Positions 45,545 through 53,257 of a stretch of 64,000 nucleotides of DNA are shown here, piece by piece; the first letter of the stretch is position 1, and each line of letters begins with the position of its first letter. The position numbers and the translations under genes were made by a program. Source of the DNA: Asanoa sp. WMMD1127 (lineage in GTDB: Bacteria > Actinomycetota > Actinomycetes > Mycobacteriales > Micromonosporaceae); the NCBI RefSeq assembly GCF_029626225.1, contig NZ_JARUBP010000001.1, positions 6,262,001 through 6,326,000 on the forward strand. Direction: 5' to 3'. Below the pieces are notes generated by a model that made no database searches, had not been told where the DNA came from, and was given only the letters and a program-made list of their open reading frames with translations.

Positions 45545-45736
45545 TTACTTGAACGCGTCCTTGATGTCCCGCCCGGCGTCCTTCACGTGCTCGCCGGCCT
45601 GCTTGGCGTGCGCGCTCGTCTGGTCGGCCTGACCCTCGGCCTGAAGCTGCTCGTCATCGGTCGCGTCGCCGTACTGCTCCTTGGCGCCGCCCTTGAGTTC
45701 CTCGACCTTGTTCTTAATCTTGTCGGTGAAGCTCAT
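45545..45736 (-). CDS. CsbD-family stress-response protein
   Basis: This 63-residue hydrophilic, helical protein starts MSFTDKIKNKVEELKGGAKEQYGDATDDEQL, the CsbD signature. Members are general-stress-induced in Bacillus and of unknown function. No hydrophobic segment is present. ATG 45736. It stands alone, downstream of an SRPBCC gene on the same strand. Confidence 0.92.
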   Translation of the reverse strand: MSFTDKIKNKVEELKGGAKEQYGDATDDEQLQAEGQADQTSAHAKQAGEHVKDAGRDIKDAFK

Positions 45737-45815
45737 CGTCACTCCAGTTCGGCTCGCCGATCGTTTCCATCGGACAACCACTGGATTTCCCTGGTCGGCA
45801 TCCACCGAAACCTGA

Positions 45816-46262
45816 TCAACTTCGGTCGCGTACGACCTCGGCGAGCCGCGGCAGGAAAAACTCCCAGCCGTCGCGGTGACTCTGCGCCTCGTCCCGGTCG
45901 ACCTGGCTGCTCAGGTCGTAGTCACCCTGGGCGAGGTTGAGCACGGCCCCTTGGTCGACAGTGACCTCGACGTGGCGCCTCGGCAGCTGCGGCGCGTGGT
46001 CCCAGGACCAGTCGAACCCGAACCTGCCGCGACCCGGGTCGATGGTGGTCACGGTGCCGCGCATGGTCTGGTCGAGCCGATCGAAATAGGCGACGTACGG
46101 GCCACCGACCTCTTCCTTGACGGTCAGCTCGGCGCCACCCCACCAGAGCCGCACGGCCGCCGGGTCGACGAAAGCGTCGACCACTTGCGCCGGCGACACG
46201 CCCGGCACGTCCACTGTGATGCGCAGCAAGGCGTCCGTCTCGCTCGGCATCGAAACCCGCAT
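45816..46262 (-). CDS. SRPBCC-domain protein (AHSA1-like)
   Basis: This 148-residue START-like protein begins LLRITVDVPGVSPAQVVDAFVDPAAVRLWWGGAELTVKEEVGGPYVAYF and ends GWEFFLPRLAEVV, the AHSA1/polyketide-cyclase fold. It has a hydrophobic ligand cavity and no fixed function. ATG 46262 follows GGGGAGGG. It is divergent from the NUDIX regulator and marks the left edge of the low-GC island. Confidence 0.82.
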   Translation of the reverse strand: MRVSMPSETDALLRITVDVPGVSPAQVVDAFVDPAAVRLWWGGAELTVKEEVGGPYVAYFDRLDQTMRGTVTTIDPGRGRFGFDWSWDHAPQLPRRHVEVTVDQGAVLNLAQGDYDLSSQVDRDEAQSHRDGWEFFLPRLAEVVRDRS

Positions 46263-46365
46263 GGGCCCTCCCCCGTCGTCGCTGTGAGTCTGTCAGGTGC
46301 GGCACACCCTGTAAGGCATCCTAGGACGATAGGGCACCTACGGTGACGGATCTGCCGGCCACTTC

Positions 46366-46380
46366 GTGTCACAGTGACAC
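46366..46380. promoter_or_regulatory. Operator of the NUDIX regulator gene
   Basis: GTGTCAC-A-GTGACAC is a perfect 7-1-7 palindrome ending 19 bp before the regulator start; TATGCT (46386-46391) may be the -10. Its core TGTCA-N3-TGACA recurs at 47157-47171 in front of the membrane/nucleosidase operon. Confidence 0.8.
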
Positions 46381-46399
46381 CTCGCTATGCTGCGAAACT

Positions 46400-47098
46400 A
46401 TGGCCCGCGAGCATGCCGTTCTCCGCCTCGCGGTAGATCTATGCATCTTGACCGTCCGCGAGGGCTCGCTCCAGGTGCTCGTGGTCGAACGCGGCAATGA
46501 GCCCTACCGCGGCCGGTTAGCGCTTCCCGGGGGCTTCCTACGCGGCGATGAGGAGCCCTCCGCTGCGGCCATCAGAGAGTTAGGCGAGGAAACCGGTCTC
46601 GACGGAACGCGTCTGCACCTGGAACAGCTGCCGGTGTTCGGTGCCCCGGACCGAGATCCAAGCGGGCGGGTTGTCAGCGTGCCCTACCTCGCCATCGCTC
46701 CCGATCTGCCGGTACCGAGGCCAGGATCTGACGCGACCGGTGCTCGATGGTCGCCCGTCGCGTCGCTGGTAAGTGGTGGCACGCTTGCCTTCGATCACCA
46801 TGACATCCTCGATCTTGCGGTCGAGCGCGCACGAGCAAGCCTGGAGAACACCACTGTCGCGGCGGTCTTCTGCGATGACCTGTTCACCATGGGTGAGCTG
46901 CGGGGCGTCTACGAGGCGGTCTGGGGGATATCCCTTGATCCTCGGAACTTCAGCCGCAAGGTCACGAAGACAGCCGGCTTCGTCGAGCCGGCAGGGGCAC
47001 GCCGAACCGATGGCGTGGGACGCCCTGCTGCGCTCTACCGCCGCGGGCCAGTTGGACGGCTTAACCCGGCCATGCTGCGCAGCTCGATGTCTTCCTGA
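46400..47098 (+). CDS. NUDIX-domain transcriptional regulator (NrtR-like)
   Basis: This 232-residue protein has a NUDIX domain at residues 1-140 followed by a winged helix at about 150-225 (FTMGELRGVYEAVWGISLDPRNFSRKVTKTAGFVEP), the architecture of NrtR-type regulators that sense ADP-ribose or other NAD-related nucleotides. The NUDIX box at about 45-67 is complete: G-x5-E-x7-RELGEETG, so hydrolysis is possible, unlike many NrtRs. ATG 46400 is used because an earlier in-frame ATG at 46343 would put the operator inside the gene. It is transcribed towards the operon at 47.2-50.7 kb, and both carry the same operator core. Confidence 0.85.
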   Translation: MAREHAVLRLAVDLCILTVREGSLQVLVVERGNEPYRGRLALPGGFLRGDEEPSAAAIRELGEETGLDGTRLHLEQLPVFGAPDRDPSGRVVSVPYLAIAPDLPVPRPGSDATGARWSPVASLVSGGTLAFDHHDILDLAVERARASLENTTVAAVFCDDLFTMGELRGVYEAVWGISLDPRNFSRKVTKTAGFVEPAGARRTDGVGRPAALYRRGPVGRLNPAMLRSSMSS

Positions 47099-47156
47099 CC
47101 AGTCACCCGGCCGACCGCCGACGGCGACCCTCCGCGAAGATCGACAAGTTTCTTAA

Positions 47157-47171
47157 TTGTCATATTGACAA
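47157..47171. promoter_or_regulatory. Operator of the membrane/nucleosidase operon
   Basis: TTGTCA-TAT-TGACAA is a perfect 6-3-6 palindrome with the same TGTCA-N3-TGACA core as the site before the NUDIX regulator. It overlaps the likely -35 box, so binding should repress. Confidence 0.78.
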
Positions 47172-47194
47172 GAACACGATGGAGTTCGTACCTT
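47165..47194 (+). promoter_or_regulatory. Promoter of the membrane/nucleosidase operon
   Basis: TTGACA (47165-47170) and TACCTT (47189-47194) are 18 bp apart, 40 bp before the first gene. The -35 box is consensus and sits inside the operator palindrome. Confidence 0.6.
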
Positions 47195-47233
47195 CGATAT
47201 AGGTAGTCGTCGCTGCCCTCAGTTGGAGGGACC

Positions 47234-47776
47234 ATGCGCAACCCCGGATGCCGGATGTCGTCACATGACCCCAGAGACTTGGCGCTTCTCGAGTATCAAC
47301 AGCTCAAAGAGGAGCAGCGACAACGCATCGCGAGCCGCGACCATCTCCTGTACGGGACGCTCGGCGCGACGGGCGCGGTGGGCGCCGCTGCGCTTCAAGC
47401 GGGCACCAGCACGATCCTGCTGCTGCTTCCGGTCGTGTCCGTGGTCCTTGGCTGGACCTACGCGAGCACCGACCGGAAGGTCTCCCAAATCGGGCGCTAC
47501 ATCGAGCACGTTCTCGCTCCCGAACTGACCACCACGGCGGACACCTTCGGTTGGGAAACCGACCATCGGCGCCGCGCGGGCTACCGCCTGCACAAGCGCA
47601 TCCAGGTAGCCGTCACGCTCTTAGTCTTCTGCGGGCCCACCATGGCCTCGCTCGTCGCGAATGCCGACAACGCATTGTCCTCGCCGCCGCTCCTAGCCAG
47701 CGCCACTGCGGGACTGCTTGCCACTGCCGTCATCGCACAGCAGCTCGCCACGAACACCGACATGGATCCGGCGTAA
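47234..47776 (+). CDS. Four-helix membrane protein (SLATT/S-4TM-like architecture)
   Basis: This 180-residue protein has an N-terminal helix (LEYQQLKEEQRQRIASRDHLL, about residues 19-39), hydrophobic segments at about 40-56 and 59-77, a polar loop with a second basic helix (WETDHRRRAGYRLHKRIQ), and two more hydrophobic segments at about 122-142 and 149-171. This layout resembles the SLATT and S-4TM membrane effectors of prokaryotic conflict systems, but I cannot confirm membership. GGAGG lies four bases before ATG 47234. It is the first gene of an operon with 47855-49810 and 49819-50694, and base composition is lower in GC than the chromosome around it. Confidence 0.75.
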   Translation: MRNPGCRMSSHDPRDLALLEYQQLKEEQRQRIASRDHLLYGTLGATGAVGAAALQAGTSTILLLLPVVSVVLGWTYASTDRKVSQIGRYIEHVLAPELTTTADTFGWETDHRRRAGYRLHKRIQVAVTLLVFCGPTMASLVANADNALSSPPLLASATAGLLATAVIAQQLATNTDMDPA

Positions 47777-47854
47777 CCCGCCAGGCGCCCTTCTGCCGCG
47801 ACACCGTTCCGCGCGCTCGACCTGTCCCCTTCTCCTCTATCGAGAGGCGAGTCA

Positions 47855-49810
47855 ATGCTGGACTCGAACTCCATGGGCTGGCGCAACCGCCAGTCCCAGC
47901 GCCTGCAGCTCTGGAGATCCAGCCTGACGAAGTTCGTCGGCGACAACGCTCGGCCCTCTGACAGTCCGCCTCACAGTGGTAACCGCAGTCCAAGCTTCGG
48001 CGGTCTCGACCCTGACGCGGAGGTGCTGACACACTCACCGAGGTCACTCGGCGCCGCCCCCGCCGAAAGGACTCCACTCAACGATCCGACAAGGACCCTG
48101 TGCGCCCTCGTCTACACCGACGAGGAACTGCGCAATCTCGTTCGCGAACACTTCATCGACCGGCGCCACCAGTCGTGGCCGCCCGCCTACGCAATCGACC
48201 TCGTAGCCCTCCTCCGCCATGCCGCGCTCGCCGAACGCCTGTACATCTTCCGGGACTGGGTCATCACCTCCGTCCTTGTGATGGTCATACTTATCGTCAG
48301 TGTGGCGATCTTCGGTCCACGCCCCGACGGGATCGTCGTCGTTGCCGCAGCGGTCCTCGCCATCGCGATCGCCCGGGTAACGATGGTCCGGTCCAAGATG
48401 ACGACACGACGGGTTTACGGCAGCGTCAAACGGGGTTGGAAGAAGTCAGGCGGGAAAGCCAGGCTCATCGCGACGACGCTCGTAGCCGTGGCCCTAGCAA
48501 ACGTCGTGCTGACCCCCACTGGCCGCGGCTGCGTCATGGTCGTCCTGTCGGGGTTGGTCGCGGTTTGGATAGTCACCGTTCTGATCGCCATGCTGGCCTA
48601 CGTCTTGGCAGTAAGGGTCAAGGTCGGCAAGCTGAACCGTGCGCCCGCTCTTCCACGTCGGATCGAGGAGCGGGCGCGGTCGACGGAGTCCGCCAACCTG
48701 CTGGTCTATGCCCGCGACCGCGCCAAGGGTCCGCGCTCGCCGCTCGGCCCGTTCGTCGGTGCCGGTCATCGGCTCGCCACGTGGCGAACGCCGCTCATTG
48801 ACACGAAGCGAAGAGGGTCGGACGACGAGAGCCGAGCCGCGCTGATGCCGATCAGCTTGAGCAGCCTCTATGACCACCTGAAATCCGGCATCGGAACCGC
48901 CGACGTTCCGGTCAACGTCCGTGCTCGCCTCTACGTAGACGGCCGGTCGTTCGCGTCTGGCCCGCCAAGGGTCGGCGTGCCCGCCGGCATCCCGGCCGAG
49001 AAGCTACTCGTGGCCTCGCCCGCCGGACCGCCGCTGTCAATCCTCGATAAGAGGCTGATTGATCATGGCCTGCGTACGCCGACCGACTATCAGCGGGCTT
49101 ACCTGTGCTTCGAGATGACCGACAGGGACGGTCACGTGGTGGTCACCACTTTCGTACGGGCGGTCTTAATCGACGATCTCCTGCAACTCGAGGTCGCCAC
49201 CCATGCGCTACCAGAGGTCATCGGAAGGGCGGAGGCCAATGCCGATCCGTTCGACCGTCTGCTGCGGCGGGCCGCCGGCTTGGAGCTGGAGAAAGACACT
49301 GATGAGGATCCTGAGAAAGAACTGATCCCAACGGTGGAGGCAGCGCTCGGGCGAGGGCTGGCAATTGGGACGCGACACTATTGGCCGATCCTGTTCGGCG
49401 CCATGGCGCGGGCGATGCGGTCCGTATCCCGCCCGCTCCTTCAAGTGCTCCGCGGATGGCACCACTCCTATCGACTCCGCCGGGGGGCAGAATTCGATTT
49501 TGGCGCTCGACTTTCATTCCGCGAGGAGCTCGCGCTTGGTCAACGCTTGCACGTCATCGCCCTGGGCGACACGCTGGATCGGGTGATTCGCCTCAACCGG
49601 CGCTTGACCGAGTCGATGGCAGCGTATCTCGTTGCGCATGGCATCGATCCCGCCGATTTCATCGCGAAAGCTGAAACGGTGATCAACAATGTACAGAACA
49701 ATTATTTGAACGATGTTACGGCCGGGTCCATCAACTTTGGTTCAGGATCATCCAGCGGGAGTGTCAATGGCGCGAGCGGGTCCTCATCCCCCGCGCAGTC
49801 CAATTCTTAG
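47855..49810 (+). CDS. Large membrane protein with C-terminal adaptor-like motif
   Basis: This 651-residue protein is of unknown family. Residues 1-130 are polar; four transmembrane helices follow at about 134-155, 157-177, 202-222 and 226-252. A soluble region of about 360 residues without recognised motifs follows. The end, from residue 615, reads NNYLNDVTAGSINFGSG and then a glycine/serine-rich tail. Nearly the same motif opens the next protein, separated from this gene by 8 bp, at 16 of 24 identical positions. Such paired terminal motifs act as homotypic adaptors (amyloid-signalling or effector-associated motifs) in bacterial immune gene pairs, so this protein may be the membrane-acting or sensor partner of the nucleosidase. 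ATG 47855 follows GAGGCGAG. Confidence 0.72.
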   Translation: MLDSNSMGWRNRQSQRLQLWRSSLTKFVGDNARPSDSPPHSGNRSPSFGGLDPDAEVLTHSPRSLGAAPAERTPLNDPTRTLCALVYTDEELRNLVREHFIDRRHQSWPPAYAIDLVALLRHAALAERLYIFRDWVITSVLVMVILIVSVAIFGPRPDGIVVVAAAVLAIAIARVTMVRSKMTTRRVYGSVKRGWKKSGGKARLIATTLVAVALANVVLTPTGRGCVMVVLSGLVAVWIVTVLIAMLAYVLAVRVKVGKLNRAPALPRRIEERARSTESANLLVYARDRAKGPRSPLGPFVGAGHRLATWRTPLIDTKRRGSDDESRAALMPISLSSLYDHLKSGIGTADVPVNVRARLYVDGRSFASGPPRVGVPAGIPAEKLLVASPAGPPLSILDKRLIDHGLRTPTDYQRAYLCFEMTDRDGHVVVTTFVRAVLIDDLLQLEVATHALPEVIGRAEANADPFDRLLRRAAGLELEKDTDEDPEKELIPTVEAALGRGLAIGTRHYWPILFGAMARAMRSVSRPLLQVLRGWHHSYRLRRGAEFDFGARLSFREELALGQRLHVIALGDTLDRVIRLNRRLTESMAAYLVAHGIDPADFIAKAETVINNVQNNYLNDVTAGSINFGSGSSSGSVNGASGSSSPAQSNS

Positions 49811-49818
49811 GAGCCGTC

Positions 49819-50694
49819 ATGACGCACCAGAACAACTGGCTTTCCGACGTGACCGCGGGAGCGATCAATTTCGGCAGCGGAACGGCCCAGGGCGCCGTGC
49901 ATCCAGCCAGCCGCGTGCAATCGGGAAGCCCCGGCGGAACGCTCATCATCGTCGTTGAGCCCGTCGAATTCACCGCCGTTGCAGCTGCGGTGGCCGCCGT
50001 GAACAGACAAGAACTCAGCCCGAGGTTCCTCCACGGCCAAACGGTGTTCGAGCTGGGCCGAATCCGCCAGACCGAACTTTTTCTGGCACAGGTCGGCCCT
50101 GGTGCTGAGACACCGCATTCAGCAGGTCCCAGCGTCGGTGAGTTGATCGCTGAACTACGACCGACGCACGTCATCCTTACGGGGATCTGTTACGGCCTCA
50201 AGGAAGACGATCCCAAGGATCCACAGCAGATCGGCGATGTGGTTGTCGCCGATCAACTTCGATTGATCGGTCATCGGAAGATGGCCCAAGATCCCGCCTC
50301 CACAGCGTCTCGACGACTCACACGCGGCGGCGAGGTCCACCCGTCACACAAGCTTCTCGACCGGTTCCGGACAGCCAGCATCCGATGGACCCGGTCGCCA
50401 GTTCGGTTCGGACCTGTCGTCACAGAGAGCGTGCTGGTCAACTCATACGCTTACCGGCAGGAAATCCGCGAGATAGCCCCCGAGGCGATCGCCGGCGAGA
50501 TGGAGGGGCGAGCGGTCTACACCGCCGCGGTACGCAACAAAATCGACTGGATCTTGGTTAAAGGCATCTGCGATTGGGGTTACGACAAGCGGGACAGCGA
50601 TCAACCGCACGCCGCCGAGAACGCTGCGGCATTGCTCGTACGCATGGTTGAGATGGGTGGTCTAGATCCAGTCACATCGGCCAAGGCTTCCTAG
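49819..50694 (+). CDS. Nucleosidase (phosphorylase superfamily) with N-terminal adaptor-like motif
   Basis: This 291-residue protein has two parts. Residues 5-28 (NNWLSDVTAGAINFGSG and following) copy the C-terminal motif of the preceding protein. Residues about 40-285 are a PNP_UDP_1/MTAN-like nucleosidase: ILTGICYGL (glycine-rich strand), QIGDVVVADQLRL, E227-M-E229-G in AGEMEGRAVY, and D252 in VKGICDWGYD as general acid. MTA/SAH nucleosidase is one reading. Related domains act as ATP- or nucleotide-cleaving effectors in anti-phage systems, which fits the operon better (inference). The substrate is unknown. ATG 49819; the stop overlaps that of convergent pabB. Confidence 0.8.
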   Translation: MTHQNNWLSDVTAGAINFGSGTAQGAVHPASRVQSGSPGGTLIIVVEPVEFTAVAAAVAAVNRQELSPRFLHGQTVFELGRIRQTELFLAQVGPGAETPHSAGPSVGELIAELRPTHVILTGICYGLKEDDPKDPQQIGDVVVADQLRLIGHRKMAQDPASTASRRLTRGGEVHPSHKLLDRFRTASIRWTRSPVRFGPVVTESVLVNSYAYRQEIREIAPEAIAGEMEGRAVYTAAVRNKIDWILVKGICDWGYDKRDSDQPHAAENAAALLVRMVEMGGLDPVTSAKAS

Positions 50695-51992
50695 GATGAA
50701 GCCAGTAGGCGGCGGATGGGGGCGGCTTTGGCTGCTGCTTCGGCTACCTCGGCGGCTGGGTCGCTGTCCCAGGTGATGCCGCCGCCGGCCCAGAGGTGCA
50801 GGCGGTCCGCGTCCGCGGCCGCTGTGCGGATCGTGAGGCCCAGGTCGAGATTGCCCGAGGCGTCGATCCAGCCCAGGGCGCCCATGCTGGGGCCTCGGCC
50901 GACCGGTTCCAGGGCGGCGATGTGCTGCAGGGCCGCCAGCTTCGGGGCGCCGGTGACCGAGCCGCCGGGGCAGGTGGCACGGAGCAGGTCGGCCAGGCCG
51001 ATTCCGTCGGCCAGGTCGGCGGAGACGACGGACTCCGCCTGCCACAGGTCGACCCAGCGGCGGATCGCGAAGAGCTCGTCCACCCGTACCGAACCGGTCC
51101 GGGCCACGCGCGCGAGATCGTTGCGTTCCAGGTCGACGATCATGATGTGCTCGGCGCGCTCCTTCGCGGAGCCGAGCAGCTCGCGCCGGCCGGCCTTGGT
51201 CGCGGCGCGGGTGCCCTTGATCGGGCGGGTGATCGCTCTGCCGTCCACCACCTGGATCAGCGTCTCCGGCGACGCGCAGCCGACCGCCCAGCCGGCGCCG
51301 CTGAGCAGGCCGCCGTAGCGCGCGCCCGGCAGCTCGCTCAGTCGGGCCAGGGCCGGCAGCGGGTCCCCGACGTACGGCGCCGACGCGTGGCCCACGACGT
51401 TGACCTGGTAGACGTCGCCCCGGCCGATCGCCGCCCGGACCGCCGTCACCGCCGCCGCGTGCTGCGCCGGCGTCCAGCTCGGGCGCCACTCCCCCAGCTG
51501 CCAGCCGGCCGTCCCACCCAGCGGACTCCGGCCAGATTCTTTTGCGGAAATCAGCGGCATCGAGGGTACGTGACCATGCGTGCGGACCACGTTCCTGTTC
51601 GTAGTCGCAGGCGCATCAGGGACGTCGGCGTGCTCGTATACCACGGCCACGAGGTCCGGGATCGCCGGCGCCGGGGTGGGCCTGGCCACAGGGCCACGCG
51701 GGAGCATCGCCGCAGCCCCCGCTGCGGAGATCAGAATGGCGGCGCCGCAGACCGATCCGGACTGGTTTTCGGCTACGGAGCGTGACAGGCTTGGGGATGT
51801 CAGGGACCGCACGTCCAGTCCGTCGGCAGCGAGGAAATCTTCGAGATGCTGAGCCGGATCGCCACCGTCCGTAGAGCGCCACTCCCATCTGGAGCGCTCT
51901 CTTATACGGAGAGTGCACGGCTTGCCGCTACCAGCGACACGGGTAGCGAAGTCTGGAAGCGTTCCCACTCCGACCGGCCCATGGTTACTCAT
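50691..51992 (-). CDS. pabB: Aminodeoxychorismate synthase component I / chorismate-binding protein
   Basis: This 433-residue enzyme has a chorismate-binding C-terminal domain: VNVVGHASAPYVGDPLPALARLSELPGARYGG, the PabB-type ITRPIKGTRAATKAG with the active-site lysine, HIMIVDLERNDLARV, and CPGGSVTGAPKLAALQHIAALEP. It aminates chorismate to 4-amino-4-deoxychorismate for folate synthesis. The N-terminal 150 residues are poorly conserved. ATG 51992 (MSNHGPVGVGTLPDFATRV) is chosen over upstream codons. No pabA is adjacent. Confidence 0.88.
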   Translation of the reverse strand: MSNHGPVGVGTLPDFATRVAGSGKPCTLRIRERSRWEWRSTDGGDPAQHLEDFLAADGLDVRSLTSPSLSRSVAENQSGSVCGAAILISAAGAAAMLPRGPVARPTPAPAIPDLVAVVYEHADVPDAPATTNRNVVRTHGHVPSMPLISAKESGRSPLGGTAGWQLGEWRPSWTPAQHAAAVTAVRAAIGRGDVYQVNVVGHASAPYVGDPLPALARLSELPGARYGGLLSGAGWAVGCASPETLIQVVDGRAITRPIKGTRAATKAGRRELLGSAKERAEHIMIVDLERNDLARVARTGSVRVDELFAIRRWVDLWQAESVVSADLADGIGLADLLRATCPGGSVTGAPKLAALQHIAALEPVGRGPSMGALGWIDASGNLDLGLTIRTAAADADRLHLWAGGGITWDSDPAAEVAEAAAKAAPIRRLLASS

Positions 51993-52114
51993 ACGAAGGG
52001 TGGATTCTTTCGTGTTAGGGCCGCTACTTGCTCGTAGGCGCACCCGTTGAGGGAGTAGCCTCCGTCACTGTCATGTGAACCATGACACAGCACCCCCATC
52101 GTCCGGAGACCCCG

Positions 52115-52318
52115 ATGTGCCAGCACCAACCGACCTGTCCCTCCGCCGAAGCGGTTGACCGCGACGCCGCCCGGGCCCTAGCCGCGTTCCCGGAGCAGGG
52201 CTGGAGCCTGCTCTGCAACGGCGTGATCCTCTTCGAGGACACCGGCGAACTGCTCCCCGACGGCCGCACGATCGCCCCGCACCGCGGCCCCGCCCGCCAC
52301 GCCCTCGCGGCAGCCTGA
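52115..52318 (+). CDS. DUF5999 family small protein
   Basis: This 67-residue protein of the actinobacterial DUF5999 family starts MCQHQPTCPSAEAVDRDAAR, with EQGWSLLCNGVILFEDTGELLPDG as the core and the APHR tail. Three conserved cysteines suggest metal binding or redox chemistry, but the function is unknown. ATG 52115 follows CGGAGA. The gene is monocistronic, divergent from pabB. Confidence 0.88.
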   Translation: MCQHQPTCPSAEAVDRDAARALAAFPEQGWSLLCNGVILFEDTGELLPDGRTIAPHRGPARHALAAA

Positions 52319-53257
52319 GCCACCACGGTTTCTCAGGGCTTTCGCCTAGATCGTAGGGCCGCCACCCAGGGGGAGCGCACCTGGCTCCCCCATCCGAGCA
52401 CCGTCGCTCACCCGCACCCGCCACACACCGGTCTCGAGACCGGCCCCGCCCCGCGCCCGCAACCGGAACGCCGGGTTGGCGACGCCGCTACCGGCGTCGT
52501 AGAAGAAGCCAGCGCCTGACCCCGGATAACGCGCCGCTGGCAGAGCTGCGTTCCGCGACGTGGCCAGCAAAGCCGCGACGGGCCCGGGTCAGATCGCCTT
52601 CGGATCGGAGCCGATCACCCGACTCGAACCCTGGTTGCGGTCGAAGTCTCGGGCCGCGCCCGTTCGAAACTCCAGGTCTCCGCGAGTTCGGCCAGAAACG
52701 GCCCGCACCGGGCCGACTCAGGTCGCCCGACGTCCGCCGCGCACGATGCCACCTCCAATAGGCCACCCACGCCAGTGGTCGTCCCGCCCGGGGAGGACTC
52801 CATCAGCGTTGCGCCGGGGAACCCACCACCCCACGCCGACTCCATCGGCCTCCCGGCGGCGCAAGCTGGCCCGGACCCGGACCCCGGGCCGTCCACGCCG
52901 GCCATGCATGACCTCGCGGCCGACGCCGGTGCCGCGGTGGAGCGCCGGCTGTTGCGAGGCCATCCTGCGGACCGGCTGATGCATCCCGGCCCGCCAACGG
53001 CGCCGACGCGAGGGCCTGCCACAACACGTCGATTTGCCCAGCCTGCGCGCCCACGAGCCCGGTAACCGGCGCCGTTCCCTAGCGTGGCGGGCCCCAGTGC
53101 AAGGGCGGCGGGTGTCGTCGTGCGGGCCGACATGCCTTGGCGTGTGCGCACATGCGAGAGCATGTGCGGCGTTGGAGCGACCTCCACCTCCGGCGCGACA
53201 CGCCGGAGCGGGCGATGCTCCGGGCAGCCTGCGGACGCAATCGCGGTTCGAAAGAAG
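52319..53257. other. Gene-free region downstream of the DUF5999 gene
   Basis: About 940 bp in which I find no gene I can support. A reverse-strand frame at 52346-52570 has protein-like composition but no recognisable motif or clear start. No RNA gene or hairpin with a U-tract was seen. The region leads into a 63-bp tandem repeat. Confidence 0.5.

Noticed and set aside
46343-46399. Upstream ATG start for the NUDIX regulator
   Set aside because: It would place the perfect operator palindrome inside the coding sequence; ATG 46400 fits the family N-terminus.
52346-52570. Reverse-strand open frame of 74 codons with protein-like composition (FFYDAGSGVANPAFRLRARG and following)
   Set aside because: It has no ribosome-binding site, no recognisable domain and lies in repeat-rich gene-free DNA; evidence is too weak to call a gene.
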